Positions 11,609 to 23,383 of a stretch of DNA of 64,000 nt are shown one piece after another. The notes under the pieces are model-generated. The model saw only the letters and a list, made by a program, of their open reading frames with translations, searched no databases and was not told the origin of the DNA. The stretch's first letter is position 1; every line of letters begins with the position of its first letter. Origin of the DNA: Rugalucina vietnamica. Lineage: Eukaryota > Mollusca > Bivalvia > Lucinida > Lucinidae. The stretch is taken from the NCBI GenBank assembly GCA_964017185.1, contig OZ024872.1:44150188-44214187 (forward strand), in the 5' to 3' direction. The translations under genes and the position numbers were made by a program.

Positions 11609-12855
11609 CAGGCTTGGGCAATGCATTAAACTAATGCCAATGCATTAGCAATGCATTGGCTATTTCTCAACTAATGCTAATGCCAATGCTAATATTAATT
11701 TTGGCATTAGAACAATGCTAATTCTAATGCATTACTTTTGCAAATTTTGCTAATGCATTAGCATTAGATAGGGCATTAGCTACAAAACTTTTTTCTATGT
11801 CTAAATTCATTCATTATGATCCTGTTTACAAACTATTTCCAAAGGTGTGATAAATTGCCACTTTAATTAATATTGTTTCATGAGAAGTTGTTTGCCTTTG
11901 CCTATTGCAGTATTGTGTTTGTTACAAACAACAGTGTCAATTAATAATCTGCAGTCACCTGTGTCCCTTTATGAAAATTTTTGACAGGTGAATACATTCA
12001 TTGAGGCATGCTATTGAACAGCACCATTTCATAATTATCATAATAGAATTTCATAATTATCATAATAGAATTTAAGATAATATTCTGTACAGCCATAAGA
12101 TTTATAATGTGTTTCAGTATGGAAACTAGGTTTGGAGTTGAACAGTGATGGATTCATAATTTGATACACCAGTTCTTGATCTTATACTGAGTTGATAATC
12201 TTTTTATGAATGTGTTAAATAACTTTGAAGTAACAGAATCAGCATTATATGACAGTTGAGTAAATGTTCAATGAAGATACATGTAAACCCCATCATTGCA
12301 CAATGCGGGGTAATGCTAGAATGTCTATTCCCAAAATGTCTACTCCCATAATGTCTACTCCCAAAATGTATATTCCCATTTTGTCTACTGTGCCAAAATG
12401 TGTATTCCCAAAATGTCTACTGTAATAAAATGGCTGTTTCAATAAATTCTATTTTATAAAGATTAACTGAAATAAACAATGGGCAATATTGAATGAAAAT
12501 ATAAAACTAAAGTTAAAACTGTTAAAATGACCCAGAATTCAACTAACTATTTAAACTTTTATATAGCATGTATAGTAGACATTATGGGAATAGACATTTT
12601 ACCTCAATAGACATTTTACGGGAATAGTCATTTCGGAAATAGACATTTGGAAGTAGATATTCCAGCACCTACCCCGCAAAATACATGTAACCTGAAAATT
12701 AATGCTAATGCCAATGCATTATTTTGTCATATAATGCTAATGCCCATGCATTGGTTTTATAAACTAGGTAATGCCAATGCTAATGCCAATGCTCCAAATC
12801 AGTTTTAATGCTAATGACAATGCATTACTTTGCTAACTAATGCTGCCCAAGCCTG
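11609..12855. mobile_element. Non-autonomous hAT-type transposon with 8-bp TSD
   Basis: Ends CAGGCTTGGGCA and TGCCCAAGCCTG are flanked by the perfect 8-bp duplication CTGTATGC (11601-11608 and 12856-12863). The sub-terminal regions are dense in aatgccaatgcattagc words in both orientations. End sequence and TSD length fit the hAT superfamily. There is no transposase reading frame. A second MITE (12290-12680) is nested inside. Confidence 0.85.
12290..12680. mobile_element. MITE nested in the hAT element
   Basis: Inverted ends: gcggggtaatgctagaatgtct on the left and agatattccagcacctaccccgc on the right. The interior is repeats of aaaatgtctactccca and its complement. Confidence 0.7.
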
Positions 12856-14352
12856 CTGTATGCACTATGATCATTGTTTATCGTGAGAAATGGTAAAGAA
12901 TTGGCTAAGTGAAATAAGAGCTGTAAATTTGTCAAAAATTAACTTTTCAGCATGAAAATTATTCATGCACATCTAGAATATATATGGAACAAATCTACAA
13001 AGAATTTAAAAGAAACACTGAAAACCCTAGGAGAAAATGATTTCACAAAGTATGCAATACCAACCATTATTGTATATAAGCAATGGTCAAGAAATGGCTA
13101 TGTTGAAAAATGATGTAAATTTGTCAAAATTTACTTATTCAGTATTATAATTATTCATGCACATCTTCACTATGTGTGAAACATGTCTGCAAAGTATTGA
13201 AAAGAAATACTGAAAGCCCTAGGAGGAGTTGATTTCACAAACTATGCACTACCAACCATTATTGTATATAAGCAGTGGTCAAAAAATGGCTATGTAAAAA
13301 AATGCTGTAAATTTGTCAGAGATTAATTTTTAAGTATTATAATTCCTCATGCACATCTTCAATATATGTGGAACATGTCTGCAAAGTATTGAAAAGAAAT
13401 ACTGAAAGCCCTTTGAGGAGTTGATTTCACAAAGTATGCACAACCGACCATTATTGTATATACATGTAAGCAATGGTCAAAAATGACTACGTTGAAAAAT
13501 GCTGTAAATTTGTCAAAAATTATTTTTTCATCATTATATTTCTTCATGCACATCTTCAATATGTGTGGAACATGTCTGCAAAGTATTGAAAAGAAATACT
13601 GAAAGCCCTAGGAGGAGTTGATTTCACATTTATGCACCACCAACCATTGTTGAATATGGCAAATATCGAAAATTGGCTAAGTTCAAAATGCTGTAAATTT
13701 GTCAAAATTCATTTCTTCAGCATAATACTTCTTCATGCCTATCATCAATATAATTATCTGGCACATATCTGCAAAGTATCATAAGAGAATATTGAAAGCT
13801 GTAGGAGGAGTTGATTTCACAAAAGATGCACTATTAGCACTATGACAAACATTCTATATATAGGTTTAAAAAGTCCCATAACTCTTGCAAAAGTGACCCT
13901 TTGGTCCCTAAATTCATATCTAATGGTGCAGGCGTGTTGAAACTTTGAAGAACATCGGGTAATACTACGTAAGTTATTCAGTAAAGATGTCAAAATGTTG
14001 ACGGAATCACGGAGTCACGGAATGATGGACAGACTGAATACAGTATACCCCCCCCCCTCTAAAACTTCGTTTTGCGGGGGTATAACTGTTCATACACAAG
14101 GACTTTGAAACAAATAGCGATATTTATGAAAATGTAAATTATATATGAAAGCACGTCTAAGTTCATAACCTTTTAGTTATTACATGAAGTCTCCACAATA
14201 AGATAATTATCTATTGAAATATATCAATTATGATAATCTATAATAAACAGGTCAGGCGATTGCCAAAATTACAGCTAGACAATAGACACATTGGTAATAA
14301 GATCTGGCTGATTATGATTTGCACATTTCCTTGGCCCATATAAACATGTATG

Positions 14353-14432
14353 CATTACGTAAACACGCCCATGCAATATACAGAGATTTGTTATTATGTA
14401 AAAAATTCAGTTGATTTTTTTTTATTTTTCCT

Positions 14433-14467
<35 letters not shown>

Positions 14468-14586
14468 ATGTGTTGGAGCAAAAATAAGAAAAATATATAT
14501 ACCCCTGCATACCCCAGTTTTACTACATGTATATGAAAGTGGTCTATAAGGGGGCATTCATTACACGGACAGTATTTTTCCTGATG
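14353..14586. mobile_element. M1 MITE copy 8, core replaced by poly(A)
   Basis: Left end cattacgtaaacacgcccat, right end ttttcctgatg. The central hairpin is replaced by a run of ~36 A (14428-14464). Confidence 0.7.
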
Positions 14587-15014
14587 TAACGCCAAAAGTT
14601 CAGTTTATTTGACAGCTATGCGTGTAGATCCAGAGCATACGTATTTTCGCAGTGTGTTATTCACGGTTTATCACTGGGTTTCACAACACTGCAAACGCTA
14701 CGGCTATAGTATTGAAAATCAGATTAAAATTTATAAATAGTGCTTAGAATATAAGCTAACTTTGTGGCTTCAGGTCTAGTGCCATGCAATGCAGTTTGTG
14801 ACCGTGATTATTTTCGAATGGATGACGCACCTCTAAACTAAAAAATATGACAAGAACTGTTTTAAATGTCAAGATAATTTCACGTGGCTCTACTTGAGAA
14901 TAACTCCACATTTTAGGTAACCCATTGTTCCAAAAATAGTTTTAACTATTTTAATTACACTGGTTAACAATGTACTTTTTCAAAATAATTTGTATGATAA
15001 AGCAGGATAGAAGT

Positions 15015-15230
15015 ACGGTATGCCTATGCAATGAATACCCCCTTAAACACCACTATTAAATAGTAAAACTTTGGTATGCAGGGGTATACCTGGCTTATTT
15101 TTTATGCAAAACATAGATTGTGGGTATTATTTGTGGGTGCTAATGTGTACCCACAATCTATGTTTTGAGCAAAAAAAATTTTACTGGTGAAAAAACTCTG
15201 TATATTGCATGGGCATGTTTTCGTAATTGT
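15015..15230. mobile_element. M1 MITE copy 9
   Basis: Reverse orientation: gcaatgaataccccctt..., gattgtgggtat, tgtacccacaatctatg, ending gggcatgttttcgtaatt. Confidence 0.65.
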
Positions 15231-15485
15231 ATCGGATGTATTTCTTATAACTGTGCATTGTCGTTGGCATGTTGAGGTATTTACATGTCAAGTTACGCGA
15301 GACAGATCTGAACGATAGAAAGATAAGCTTTTCTCCATAGCCCCTTAACAATTGTTGCATTGTAGAACTGAGTCTTTAGAAGTACGTGGTAGCAATGGAA
15401 TAAAATATTCTATACATATGAGTAATACGGTAAGAATTTCATTCAATAATGTTCACTCGATCGTTGTTTCTGAATGTTAAGGCAT

Positions 15486-16418
15486 TGTAGCAACGATAAG
15501 TGTCCATCAACGACTGTTGTTCACCATAGAGAATAGTCGTTGCGGCCGCAACGACTTCTGTCCACAAGCTAAATGGACAATAGTCGTAAAGCATGTATAG
15601 ATTAAAATTATTTTTCAACGACTACTGTTCATTTTTATGGAGCACTGCGAAAAAATGCTTAATACTGTTAAAACCATTCTGTGAGTACATACCTTGACAC
15701 CCATTTAGCAAACAACATTAACAGATGGACCAGAAGCACCCCGTCCCGGCATTATCTTCATATTACACACATAGGAGTGACACGAAAGATGAGTGACAGA
15801 CCATCATTCTAATTTGATAAGAAGTAAAACAACTTATGAGGTGTTCAAAATTTTGACCTCTAGCATCTCCTCACCCCCCCCCCCCTCCCCCCACACACAC
15901 GACTCAGACCAAGTGTCATATATCATGCTGCCTATAGAAAACCATGTCAGATCCTCTCATGAATACTCTATATAGGTTCAGTTGTAAAGATATTCACTTC
16001 ATGCAGTTGAGTCGTGTGTGATGGCGATCTATATTTTAACTTCTAGCCCCACCCAGGCATGGATTAAGGGTCCTGATGCTACGACATGAAACCCAACCCT
16101 TTAGGGTACATATGTTCCATTTATGAATGCCCCCCGCCCCCCCCCCCCCCCCAAAAAAAAAAAAAAAAAGAAAAAAAAAGCGGATTTGAAGATATAGATA
16201 CATTCCTATTTATAGTTTTTGCATCTTGCTCAATTTTCAGGGTATTTCAGAAATGGACAGTTATCGTTGACACTGCCGGTCATATCAACCACATCAACGA
16301 CTTATGTCCATAATGGACAGAAACGGTTGAAAAATCAACGATTACTGTCTAGTGGACAGAAGTCGTTGCGGCTTCCATGGTGAACAGAAGTTGTTGATGG
16401 ACAGTTATCGTTGCTACA
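15486..16418. mobile_element. 933-bp TIR element with 6-bp TSD AGGCAT
   Basis: The ends TGTAGCAACGATAA and its complement are flanked by AGGCAT (15480-15485 and 16419-16424). The inverted arms extend roughly 100 bp with motifs such as gtccatcaacgac, gttcaccat and gtcgttgcgg. The middle (15840-16180) holds C-rich and A-rich low-complexity runs and a fragment of the repeat also seen near 48480-49010. No transposase. Confidence 0.78.
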
Positions 16419-16733
16419 AGGCATTGAGTTTAATCACAGGACATTGACGTTTGGTGTGTAGAAGCAAAATAAATAGCCACAAATTCCTTAGAGCCCCCAT
16501 TTCATCGATTCAGTAAAAGGGTTTTTAAATGAGCTGGCATTTTTATTTTGCTTGTTGACATTTTAAACGTTAATGTCCTGAGGTTTAATGAATGAACCTT
16601 ACTGCATTTTTTGATTCGGGTTGTATAATACATGTACATGTATATCGTTTTCGATAGGGTCTGGCTTATTATATCAATATACCCGCATACTTGTTGTGGT
16701 AAAATTGTTAAGAGAAATGTTTTACATTTATAC

Positions 16734-17697
16734 TGCTCTCACATATACCGAATTTCCCTTGCGAATGCCCTTCCGAATGTAATTTTGAGCAAATTCGCAT
16801 TAGTCGCTAGAAATTCGAAAGCATTCGGTAGCATTTGTAAGCATTCGGTGAAAATTTCGAGTCGTTGCGAAAATTAGGAACATGCTCCTAAAATTCGCAA
16901 GGAAATCATATTCTTAACATATTCGTAAAGAATTCGTAAACAATTCGGATTGATTGCAAGACATTTGTAACACTCGCAGGCCATTTGCAAGGATTCTGTA
17001 GCATTATATTCTATTGAATTTTGATGTCCGTAAAGAATCGCTAGTGAATCGCAACATTTTCACATTCAAGACTCAGTTTTTAGCATAGTTTATTTATTCT
17101 GGGCTTATCCTTCAAGTAAAGGCCATTATTTTTGGTGTTTGGCTTTTAGCTATCCATCAATGTATGACAGACAAATTAAAGGCCCGTGAAACTTTCGTTT
17201 GCCCGGTAAAATTATCCTTTTTATTGTGTAAATCGCAATTTGAAAGAAACAACAAAGTGGTGTGTGTTTCAAGAGTAGACTTGGACCGATACTGACATAT
17301 TTTTCCATGCCCCATGGCAAATGTGGGTGATTTTGTTTTATATTGATATTATTGGCTACAATGTTTGCGAGTGAGTAAAAAATCAAAATAATTCGGCAAG
17401 CATTCGCTACACATTCGCTTCATTTGTAAGGTGTTTGCAAGACGTTCGTATTATTTGTAACGGCATTTGTAAGCGTTCGAAACATTCGTAAGGCATTTTC
17501 AAGAATTCGGCAGTGAGCATGGCAATCAATCGCAACGTTCTTAAGAAATTTGTAAGGATCCGCAAGCATTCTTAACGCTTTCGCAAAGACATCGTTGTGT
17601 ACAAGCCCCGCCCCGTCCATTCGCATCATATTCGGTAATTTCAGCGCGAATTTCAAATTTTAGGATTCGCAAGGGATATTCGGTATATGTGAGAGCA
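16734..17697. mobile_element. 964-bp element with 33-bp TIRs
   Basis: TIRs starting TGCTCTCACATATACC match over 33 bp with one mismatch (16734-16766 and 17665-17697). The interior is built of short words around attcg and cattcg(t/g)aag in both orientations. No target duplication is obvious and there is no coding sequence. Confidence 0.78.
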
Positions 17698-17864
17698 GCA
17701 TTACATACAGTTTCCGTGTCTGTTAAAGGACAGAGTTTTCGTTTATCGTGTTATGTTTACTTCATCATAGAAAGGCAATGTTCTGAAACCCGTACTAGAG
17801 CTTCGTGTTGTAAATTATGAGAGCTCATGGTGAACATCTGTGGATCTCACTAGTTTAAGAAAAC

Positions 17865-18158
17865 TTGTCCATGATTTTTTTTTTTCAGCTGTAAAAAATT
17901 GAAAATTCGTTGGAAGAAATTTGATTGTTTTCTTTTTTTCTTTCTTTTCCTTTTCCCTCCCCCCCCCCCCCCTTTTTTTGCTAATAACAGAGATTGTGGG
18001 TACCCGTTAAAACCGCCTTGGCAAGGCGGTTCTAATGAGTACCGACAAGCTATGTTTTGAAACAAAAATAAGGAAAACCGTAATACAACTGTTCACCCCA
18101 GTTATACTATATATAGGTCTGTTGAAGGTGTATATATTACACGGACATGTCATCCTTG
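17865..18158. mobile_element. M1 MITE copy 10
   Basis: Contains accgccttggcaaggcggttc and the mirrored flanks. Ends acacggacatgtcatcc..., about 18 nt before gene A's exon at 18177. A T-rich/C-rich low-complexity run (17930-17980) lies inside. Confidence 0.7.
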
Positions 18159-18176
18159 TTGACCTGTGTGTTTCAG

Positions 18177-20408
18177 GAAAAGCCTGTTTTCTTCGATCTT
18201 GAAGATGAGAAGGAGAGGTCTTTTGGACTGACTGATGATCAAATGAGGAAGCTCTCTATAAACGAAGACATGCTTGATGGTATGTTTTGAATACACTCCC
18301 AGCAAATGAATATAAAGACCGCAGACATTGATCTATTACTTTTGAAGTGCTTTCGAGTTGTACAAAAAGGTACAGGTAAATAAAGATCAGGAAAAGGCGC
18401 AATCAGAAAAAAATTCCCACTCCAAAAACCGAGATGGATAAAAAACTAAATTAACAATCAGGTACTTATACCATGAAAACACATCGTTAGCCAAATGGGC
18501 AGCTATTTTCCCAACAGGTGGCCACTCAAGTTAACTAAACTTAACTAAAAATATGAAAACATATAAAAGGGGCCAACAGCACAAAAAATTTAAAACACCA
18601 AGACATACAGTGGAAGAACCACCACAGAAGTATCGCCTTGGAACTATCATTAATATAAAATAACTGGCGGGCTTAAATCGATTTTACATGGCCATAACCT
18701 CACCCTCAGCTTCTGCAGTGGTTCATAACATTTAATTAGTTCTTCGGTCCTCGTGGTGAATCTCTAACTAGTCAATGAATCATCAAGAACAAACAGATAA
18801 ATCACGATAAACATCCTGATGAATCAAAAACGAGGACTCAACAGATTTAGTAAGCTGCCCGACGATGGAGATCCCTGTACGCCGAATAACTTACTAACTC
18901 CAGAGCAAAAGAAAAACACCAGTTGGACCCCGGTGGGCCAAGCAACAGACAAGAAGCTACAAAAGATCGTACTCATTTAAAATGATGTGTTGAAGAAAAA
19001 CAGTCTTGTTAAAACTGAAGCTACTTATGTTTGTAAGTAACTGCACAAAAATTAAATTAATATAAAATCAAAAGGTACAAGTAGGCAATAAGGAAATGGC
19101 ACAATCAGAAAGAAATTCCCACTCCATCAACCAATGAGTAGACGCTAGAATTAGAAATTACACATGTAAGTGCCCTAAATTATATAATAAGGGTATATCA
19201 GCTGTATGTCCATGAAATGTATATCCCTTAAATCACCTTTAAACATAGTAAACTGTATTGTACAGGGATATAAGTACAGGGATATAAACTTAAGTGTACG
19301 TACAACTGTTTGTTATGTTTGGTCCAAAACATAGATTGTGGTTACTCGTTAGAACCGCCTCACGGGGGTTTTGAACTTTTTACTCACAATCAATATTTTG
19401 AGCAAACATATTAAAATTATTTTTCATCTTTAAATATTTTACTGAATATTTTCATTTTTTACAGATAAAGCAAAATATGCATTGCATGTCCGTTTTCACA
19501 TGATAAATCTCGAATATATGATTTAGCTATCCAAGATGTATTTCAAGAGATGGATGAGGATGGGAATGGGACGTTATCGGAGTCAGAACTTGGCGATGCA
19601 ATGACGGCATTAGGTGTATCGTACAGCGGAGAAGAACTTACAGCAGTTATGAAAGAAGTAGACACGAATGGTGACGGTCAAATTGACTTTTTCGAATTCT
19701 CCCAGATGATTGCATCTAAATTAAAATTCCGCGACCCAGACACTGACCTTAGACAAGACTTCGCGGCCTTTGACCTCGACGGGGACGGCTGTATAACGAC
19801 CCAGGAGCTCCGAACCGAGCTTGAATCCCTGGGGGAGCACCTGTCAGAGGCAGAGATCAACCAAATGATGGAAGAGGCAGATGAAAACCATGACGGATCA
19901 GTGGATTTTGCAGGTATTCGTTGACACGGAACTGGTGGCCCGATTTCAACGAAACGTGTTATGTAGCATCGATAACTAGAATACTACAATGCTATTATCA
20001 ATCAAGGCACTGTGATGAGCATGACCTACTTCACAGCAGGGTCAGCATAGGTCGACTGTACATTTGAATGTGGGAAACATTTAGAATGAAAAGAAAACTT
20101 GCTGGAAATGGGCAAATGGAAAAAGTATTGATTCTGAAAATAGTTCTACCCAAAGCTTTCATCTGTATGTTTCTAGTATCATAATATTAAAACATTTTAT
20201 GCCATGTCTCCGCTGACCGTTTACTTGACCATTGGTCCTCTAGTTTGTATGTATTTTCTTTTATCTTACAGAATTTTGCAAGATTTGGACAGGGTGTGAT
20301 TCAGCAAAGACAGTAGAGAAAAATATAGAGACTCTTAAACCGTCGACAGATCATTACGCAAATACAAGTAAAGTGACATTAAAAGGGATCCAAAGTGATC
20401 GAAAATGA
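18177..20408 (+). CDS. Calmodulin-like protein A, four canonical EF-hands (start exon unresolved)
   Basis: Exons 18177-18279, 19527-19913 and 20272-20408 (stop 20406-20408) give 627 nt, or 208 residues plus stop, all in frame. Residues 1-34 are an acidic leader (EKPVFFDLEDEK...). Four EF loops follow: DEDGNGTLSESE, DTNGDGQIDFFE, DLDGDGCITTQE and DENHDGSVDFAE. All have the 1-3-5-7-9-12 ligands, so four Ca2+ sites are expected. The last Glu is split by the final intron (g|aa). A ~45-residue basic tail follows, absent from calmodulin. The first exon enters in phase 0. By analogy with genes B-D, the ATG may sit alone at the end of an upstream exon. I found no convincing one between 10.4 and 18.1 kb. 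Likely a cytosolic Ca2+ sensor; targets unknown. Confidence 0.88.
18371..18990 (+). mobile_element. M3 foldback-family copy (one arm) with downstream extension
   Basis: Starts aggtacaggtaaataaagatcagg and follows the M3 arm (cgcaatcagaaaaa, ttcccactccaaaaaccgag, ggtggccactcaa) to about 18650. Beyond it, 18650-18720 is shared in reverse with 33690-33770, so the family extends past the usual palindrome arm here. Confidence 0.6.
18819..18980 (+). other. 53-residue open reading frame in repeat DNA
   Basis: An ATG-to-stop frame lies in the extended M3 region, inside intron 1 of gene A. Its product is polar, with a segment LPDDGDPCTPNNLLTPEQKK. It matches no family I recognise. Possibly a relic of an element-encoded protein, possibly chance. 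Confidence 0.25.
19073..19132 (+). repeat. M3 terminal fragment
   Basis: About 60 nt of the M3 start: aggtacaagtaggcaa, then aatggcacaatcagaaa, then ttcccactcca. Confidence 0.6.
19195..19503. mobile_element. M1 MITE copy 11
   Basis: Left part gtccatgaaatgtatatccc, core aaaacatagattgtggttac / gaaccgcctcacggggg, right end gcatgtccgttttcacatga. Ends 23 nt before gene A's main EF-hand exon. Confidence 0.65.
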
Positions 20409-20602
20409 AAAACAAAAAAATATGTTAATTGTGCCTACATATAAATGTCTCAGTTTACAAACTGACTGTATGCAAAAATAATGATGGTGCATGAAATTGC
20501 AATATTCAATCAACATTAATTCAGATCGTCGCGACTTATTCTGGTTTCAGATAGTTCTTGTACTACCATTTGCAAATCAACATGGAAATGGATAGTAAAA
20601 GA

Positions 20603-21778
20603 TTAAAAGAATCTATAATGGGGTTGAGACCGAGACAAGGAAATCTCAGGCACTTTTTTAGATTATTCAAGTCTCATCCGGGGCTGTGCCTAGGATGAGA
20701 CTCGGATTATCTGAAAACAAGCCTGCAATTTCCTTGTTAAGGCCTCTACACCATCATTGATAAGTTTTCTCACCCATCATTTAAACCATTTTGACTCTCA
20801 ATAGGCTTCAAATGCTGTTCAGACAGCCATGTTGTTTTTACATGAAGCAATATGCAATAGTGAAAAAAAAAAAAAAAAAAAAAAACTAATTTTGTACATG
20901 CACGAACCTTACAAAAATATTTACTCAGCAATTTGTTTTATGCATAAAATTCTCAGCAAAATTTAATTTTAAGATTTTTATCAAAGCAACAGACTACACT
21001 TACTGCTGTAAACTTCCTGAAATTACCACCTAAAAGTTTATTTTTGTCATTAACAGATGACACCCAGCTAATCACTTCTTTATATGGATTTTTATATAAA
21101 GGTGTACATTTCTATTGACTAAATACAGAAATGACTGGCATTTTGAGACAGCTAAATTCACTAGTACTCAGACAGAAATATCTCTGACAGGCACACAATG
21201 GGATATGCTTTTCTCACCCATCAGACAAGCATATCCCATTGTGTGCCTGTCCTAGATTTTTCTGTCTCAGTACTAGTAGATTTTAGCTGTGTAAAATGCC
21301 AATCATTTCTGTATGTTGCCAATAGAAATGAACATCTTTATGTTTACTACCGTAAAAGACTTCTAGGTGTTAATTTCATCAAATTTGCAGGAGTAACTGT
21401 AGTCTGCTGCTTCGATAAAAATCTCAAAATTTAATTTTGCTGAGCATTTTATGTACAAAACAAAATGGCGATTTACTATTTTGTAAGGTTAGTACATATA
21501 CAAAAATATTTTTTTTTTCACTGGTTAATTTGCATATTGTTTAATGTAAAAATCAAATGGCTACCTGAACAGCACTTTAAGCCTTTCAGAGTCAATTGGG
21601 TGATAGGTGAGAAAAATAATCAATGATGGTGTTGAGGCCTCAACAAGGAAATCTCAGGCTCGTTTTCAGATTATTCGAGTCTCATCCTTGCAGAGCCTCG
21701 GATGAGACTCGAATACTCTGAAAACATGCCTGAGATTTTCTTGTCTCGCCCTCAACCCCATCATAGATTCTTTTAGTC
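20603..21778. mobile_element. 1.2-kb palindromic (foldback) element
   Basis: Two arms of roughly 550-590 bp are mutually inverted (agaatctataatggggttgag at the left, cccatcatagattctttt at the right). Each contains an inner palindrome around gagtctcatcc...ggatgagactc. The centre (21185-21255) is a strong hairpin: gacaggcacacaatgggata and its complement around ~20 nt. No coding region; the small frames inside are not genes. Confidence 0.75.
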
Positions 21779-21894
21779 TGATGGGTGAGAATCATTGATA
21801 CCAGTTCACTTTTCAAGAAATAATCAATCAAATAACCTAGTGTGTCTAAACAATATGTACGAGGGTTGGGATTTAAGTTAGTTGACTTTGGCCA

Positions 21895-22075
21895 CTGTCA
21901 TGCGCGGATCCAGAGGGGGGACCGGGGGTCCGGACCCCCCCTGGAATTTGAAAATTTTACCTAAAAAAAGGTAATTTCGGGATTTTTGAGGGGTTGGACC
22001 CCCCCTCGTCTGTGACCAAAAATTACCATTTTCGTTGGACCCCCTCTCATGAAAATTTCTGGATCCGCGCATGAC
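21895..22075. repeat. Inverted-repeat fragment gcgcggatccag
   Basis: tcatgcgcggatccagaggggg at the left and its approximate complement ctggatccgcgcatgac near 22060-22075 bracket C/G-rich text with ggtccggacccccc. A small palindromic repeat of unknown class. Confidence 0.5.
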
Positions 22076-22161
22076 TGTTTTCATGTTACGGCGTTTATCC
22101 AATAGTTGATGCATTATTATAAAGAAACAATGACTCTTTTTTCCTTGTTTACAATATTTTA

Positions 22162-22420
22162 CATTACGAAAACACGCCCATGCAATATAAGAGATTTTTT
22201 AAGTTGAAAAAAATGAAACTTTTTAGTAGATTTTTTAATATTTTTCTTATTTTTGCTCAAAACATATATATAGATTGTGGGTACACGTTAACGAGTACCC
22301 ACAATCTATGTTTTGGAGCAAAAATAAGAAAAAATAGGTATACCCCTGTGAACCCCAGTTTTACTATATAAAAGTGGGGTTCAAGGGGGTATACATCTCA
22401 CGGACATGTTTTCCTGATGA
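22162..22420. mobile_element. M1 MITE copy 12
   Basis: Left end cattacgaaaacacgcccat, right end catgttttcctgatg. The core hairpin is shortened to acacgttaacgagtac. Confidence 0.75.
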
Positions 22421-22615
22421 GGAAATCATGCCAGTGCACATGAAAATGGTGCCAACAGCAACCTATGTTTAGTCACCCCGAACACGTCATATTTTCAATA
22501 ATTCTGAAGTTATATATATGGCTCTGATGAATATACCAACAATTACAGCCAATAGGATGAAATAGCAACAATTGTCACTTGATTCACTGATAATACTGTA
22601 TATAAAGCTATAATT

Positions 22616-22843
22616 GAGCCGCCCCAAACCAACAATCTGCATAGGCGAAAACAAAGGCGCAGATCAGCTTCGCGGTAACCGCGAAGCTGATCAGCGCCTT
22701 TGTTTTCGCTACTCGGATAGTACAATTCCTCTTCTACTTAAATCCGAAATTTCAAGCTTCTAGCTCTTTTCTTTGCTTGTACAGGCCGGTTTGTGTCGGA
22801 CCTGTTCGGAAACCACATCGTTGGTTTTCCCACGAGGCGGCTC
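22616..22843. mobile_element. M2 MITE copy 6
   Basis: Full-length, with GAGCCGCC and GGCGGCTC ends and the core agcttcgcggtaaccgcgaa. No exact TSD: AATT on the left, AGAATT on the right. Confidence 0.82.
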
Positions 22844-23045
22844 AGAATTATTATATCTGCCCTCATTATTTGTATAATAACTTATTTTGTTTATAATGTT
22901 TGGCATTATTATTCTGTTGTGAAACAAGAAACCAACAGTGATTTGGTTATGAGCATGAAGACAATACATGACTGAGGGCGCTTTCGGAATAGATCAATAC
23001 CCGCTACCAAATGTTTTGAATTTTCAATGTCTTCATTTCAAAATT

Positions 23046-23280
23046 GAGCCTTCACATGAGAAAAACAACAATTTTGGCTTCCGACCAGGTCCGACACAAG
23101 CTAGGCTGTGCAGCCCAAGAAAATAGTTAGACGCTTGAAATTTTGGATTTAAGAAGAAGAGGGATAGTACTATCCGTGTAGCGAAAACAAAGACGCTGAT
23201 CAGCTGTGCAGTTACTGCACAGCTGATCTGCGTCTTTGTTTTAGCATATGCAGATAGTTGTTTTTCTGATGCAACGCCTA
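23046..23280. mobile_element. M2 MITE copy 7 (diverged)
   Basis: Variant core agctgtgcagttactgcacagct and eroded ends gagccttcacatgag / ctgatgcaacgcc. Confidence 0.7.
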
Positions 23281-23383
23281 TGATTGTACATAAGCATGAC
23301 AGTGTTTTGTAGCTTATTCATGTGACCTATATATATTTAAAGCAAAATAGAATCGGTCTTTATAAATAATTTCCGTTCACAAG

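Larger units (their letters stand above)
11400..14090. mobile_element. Tandem-repeat element with ~190-bp units, hosting a nested hAT element
   Basis: Units with catgcacatcttcaatat and aggaggagttgatttcac recur at about 12964, 13157, 13349, 13547 and 13735 (period ~190). A related unit at 11400-11608 continues after the nested hAT element. The right end (14041-14085) is a hairpin, C-rich run, aaaacttcgtttt, then gcgggggtat. This matches the layout of the element at 3906-4960. The left boundary is uncertain. Confidence 0.65.

Noticed and set aside
12887..12889. ATG followed by gtaaag as first exon of gene A
   Set aside because: It lies in a tandem repeat unit whose sister copies read aatggtcaag, so no evidence favours it.
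23361..23368. TATAAATA as promoter of gene B
   Set aside because: Only 16-23 nt before the proposed ATG, too close for a normal TATA-directed start unless the UTR is almost absent.
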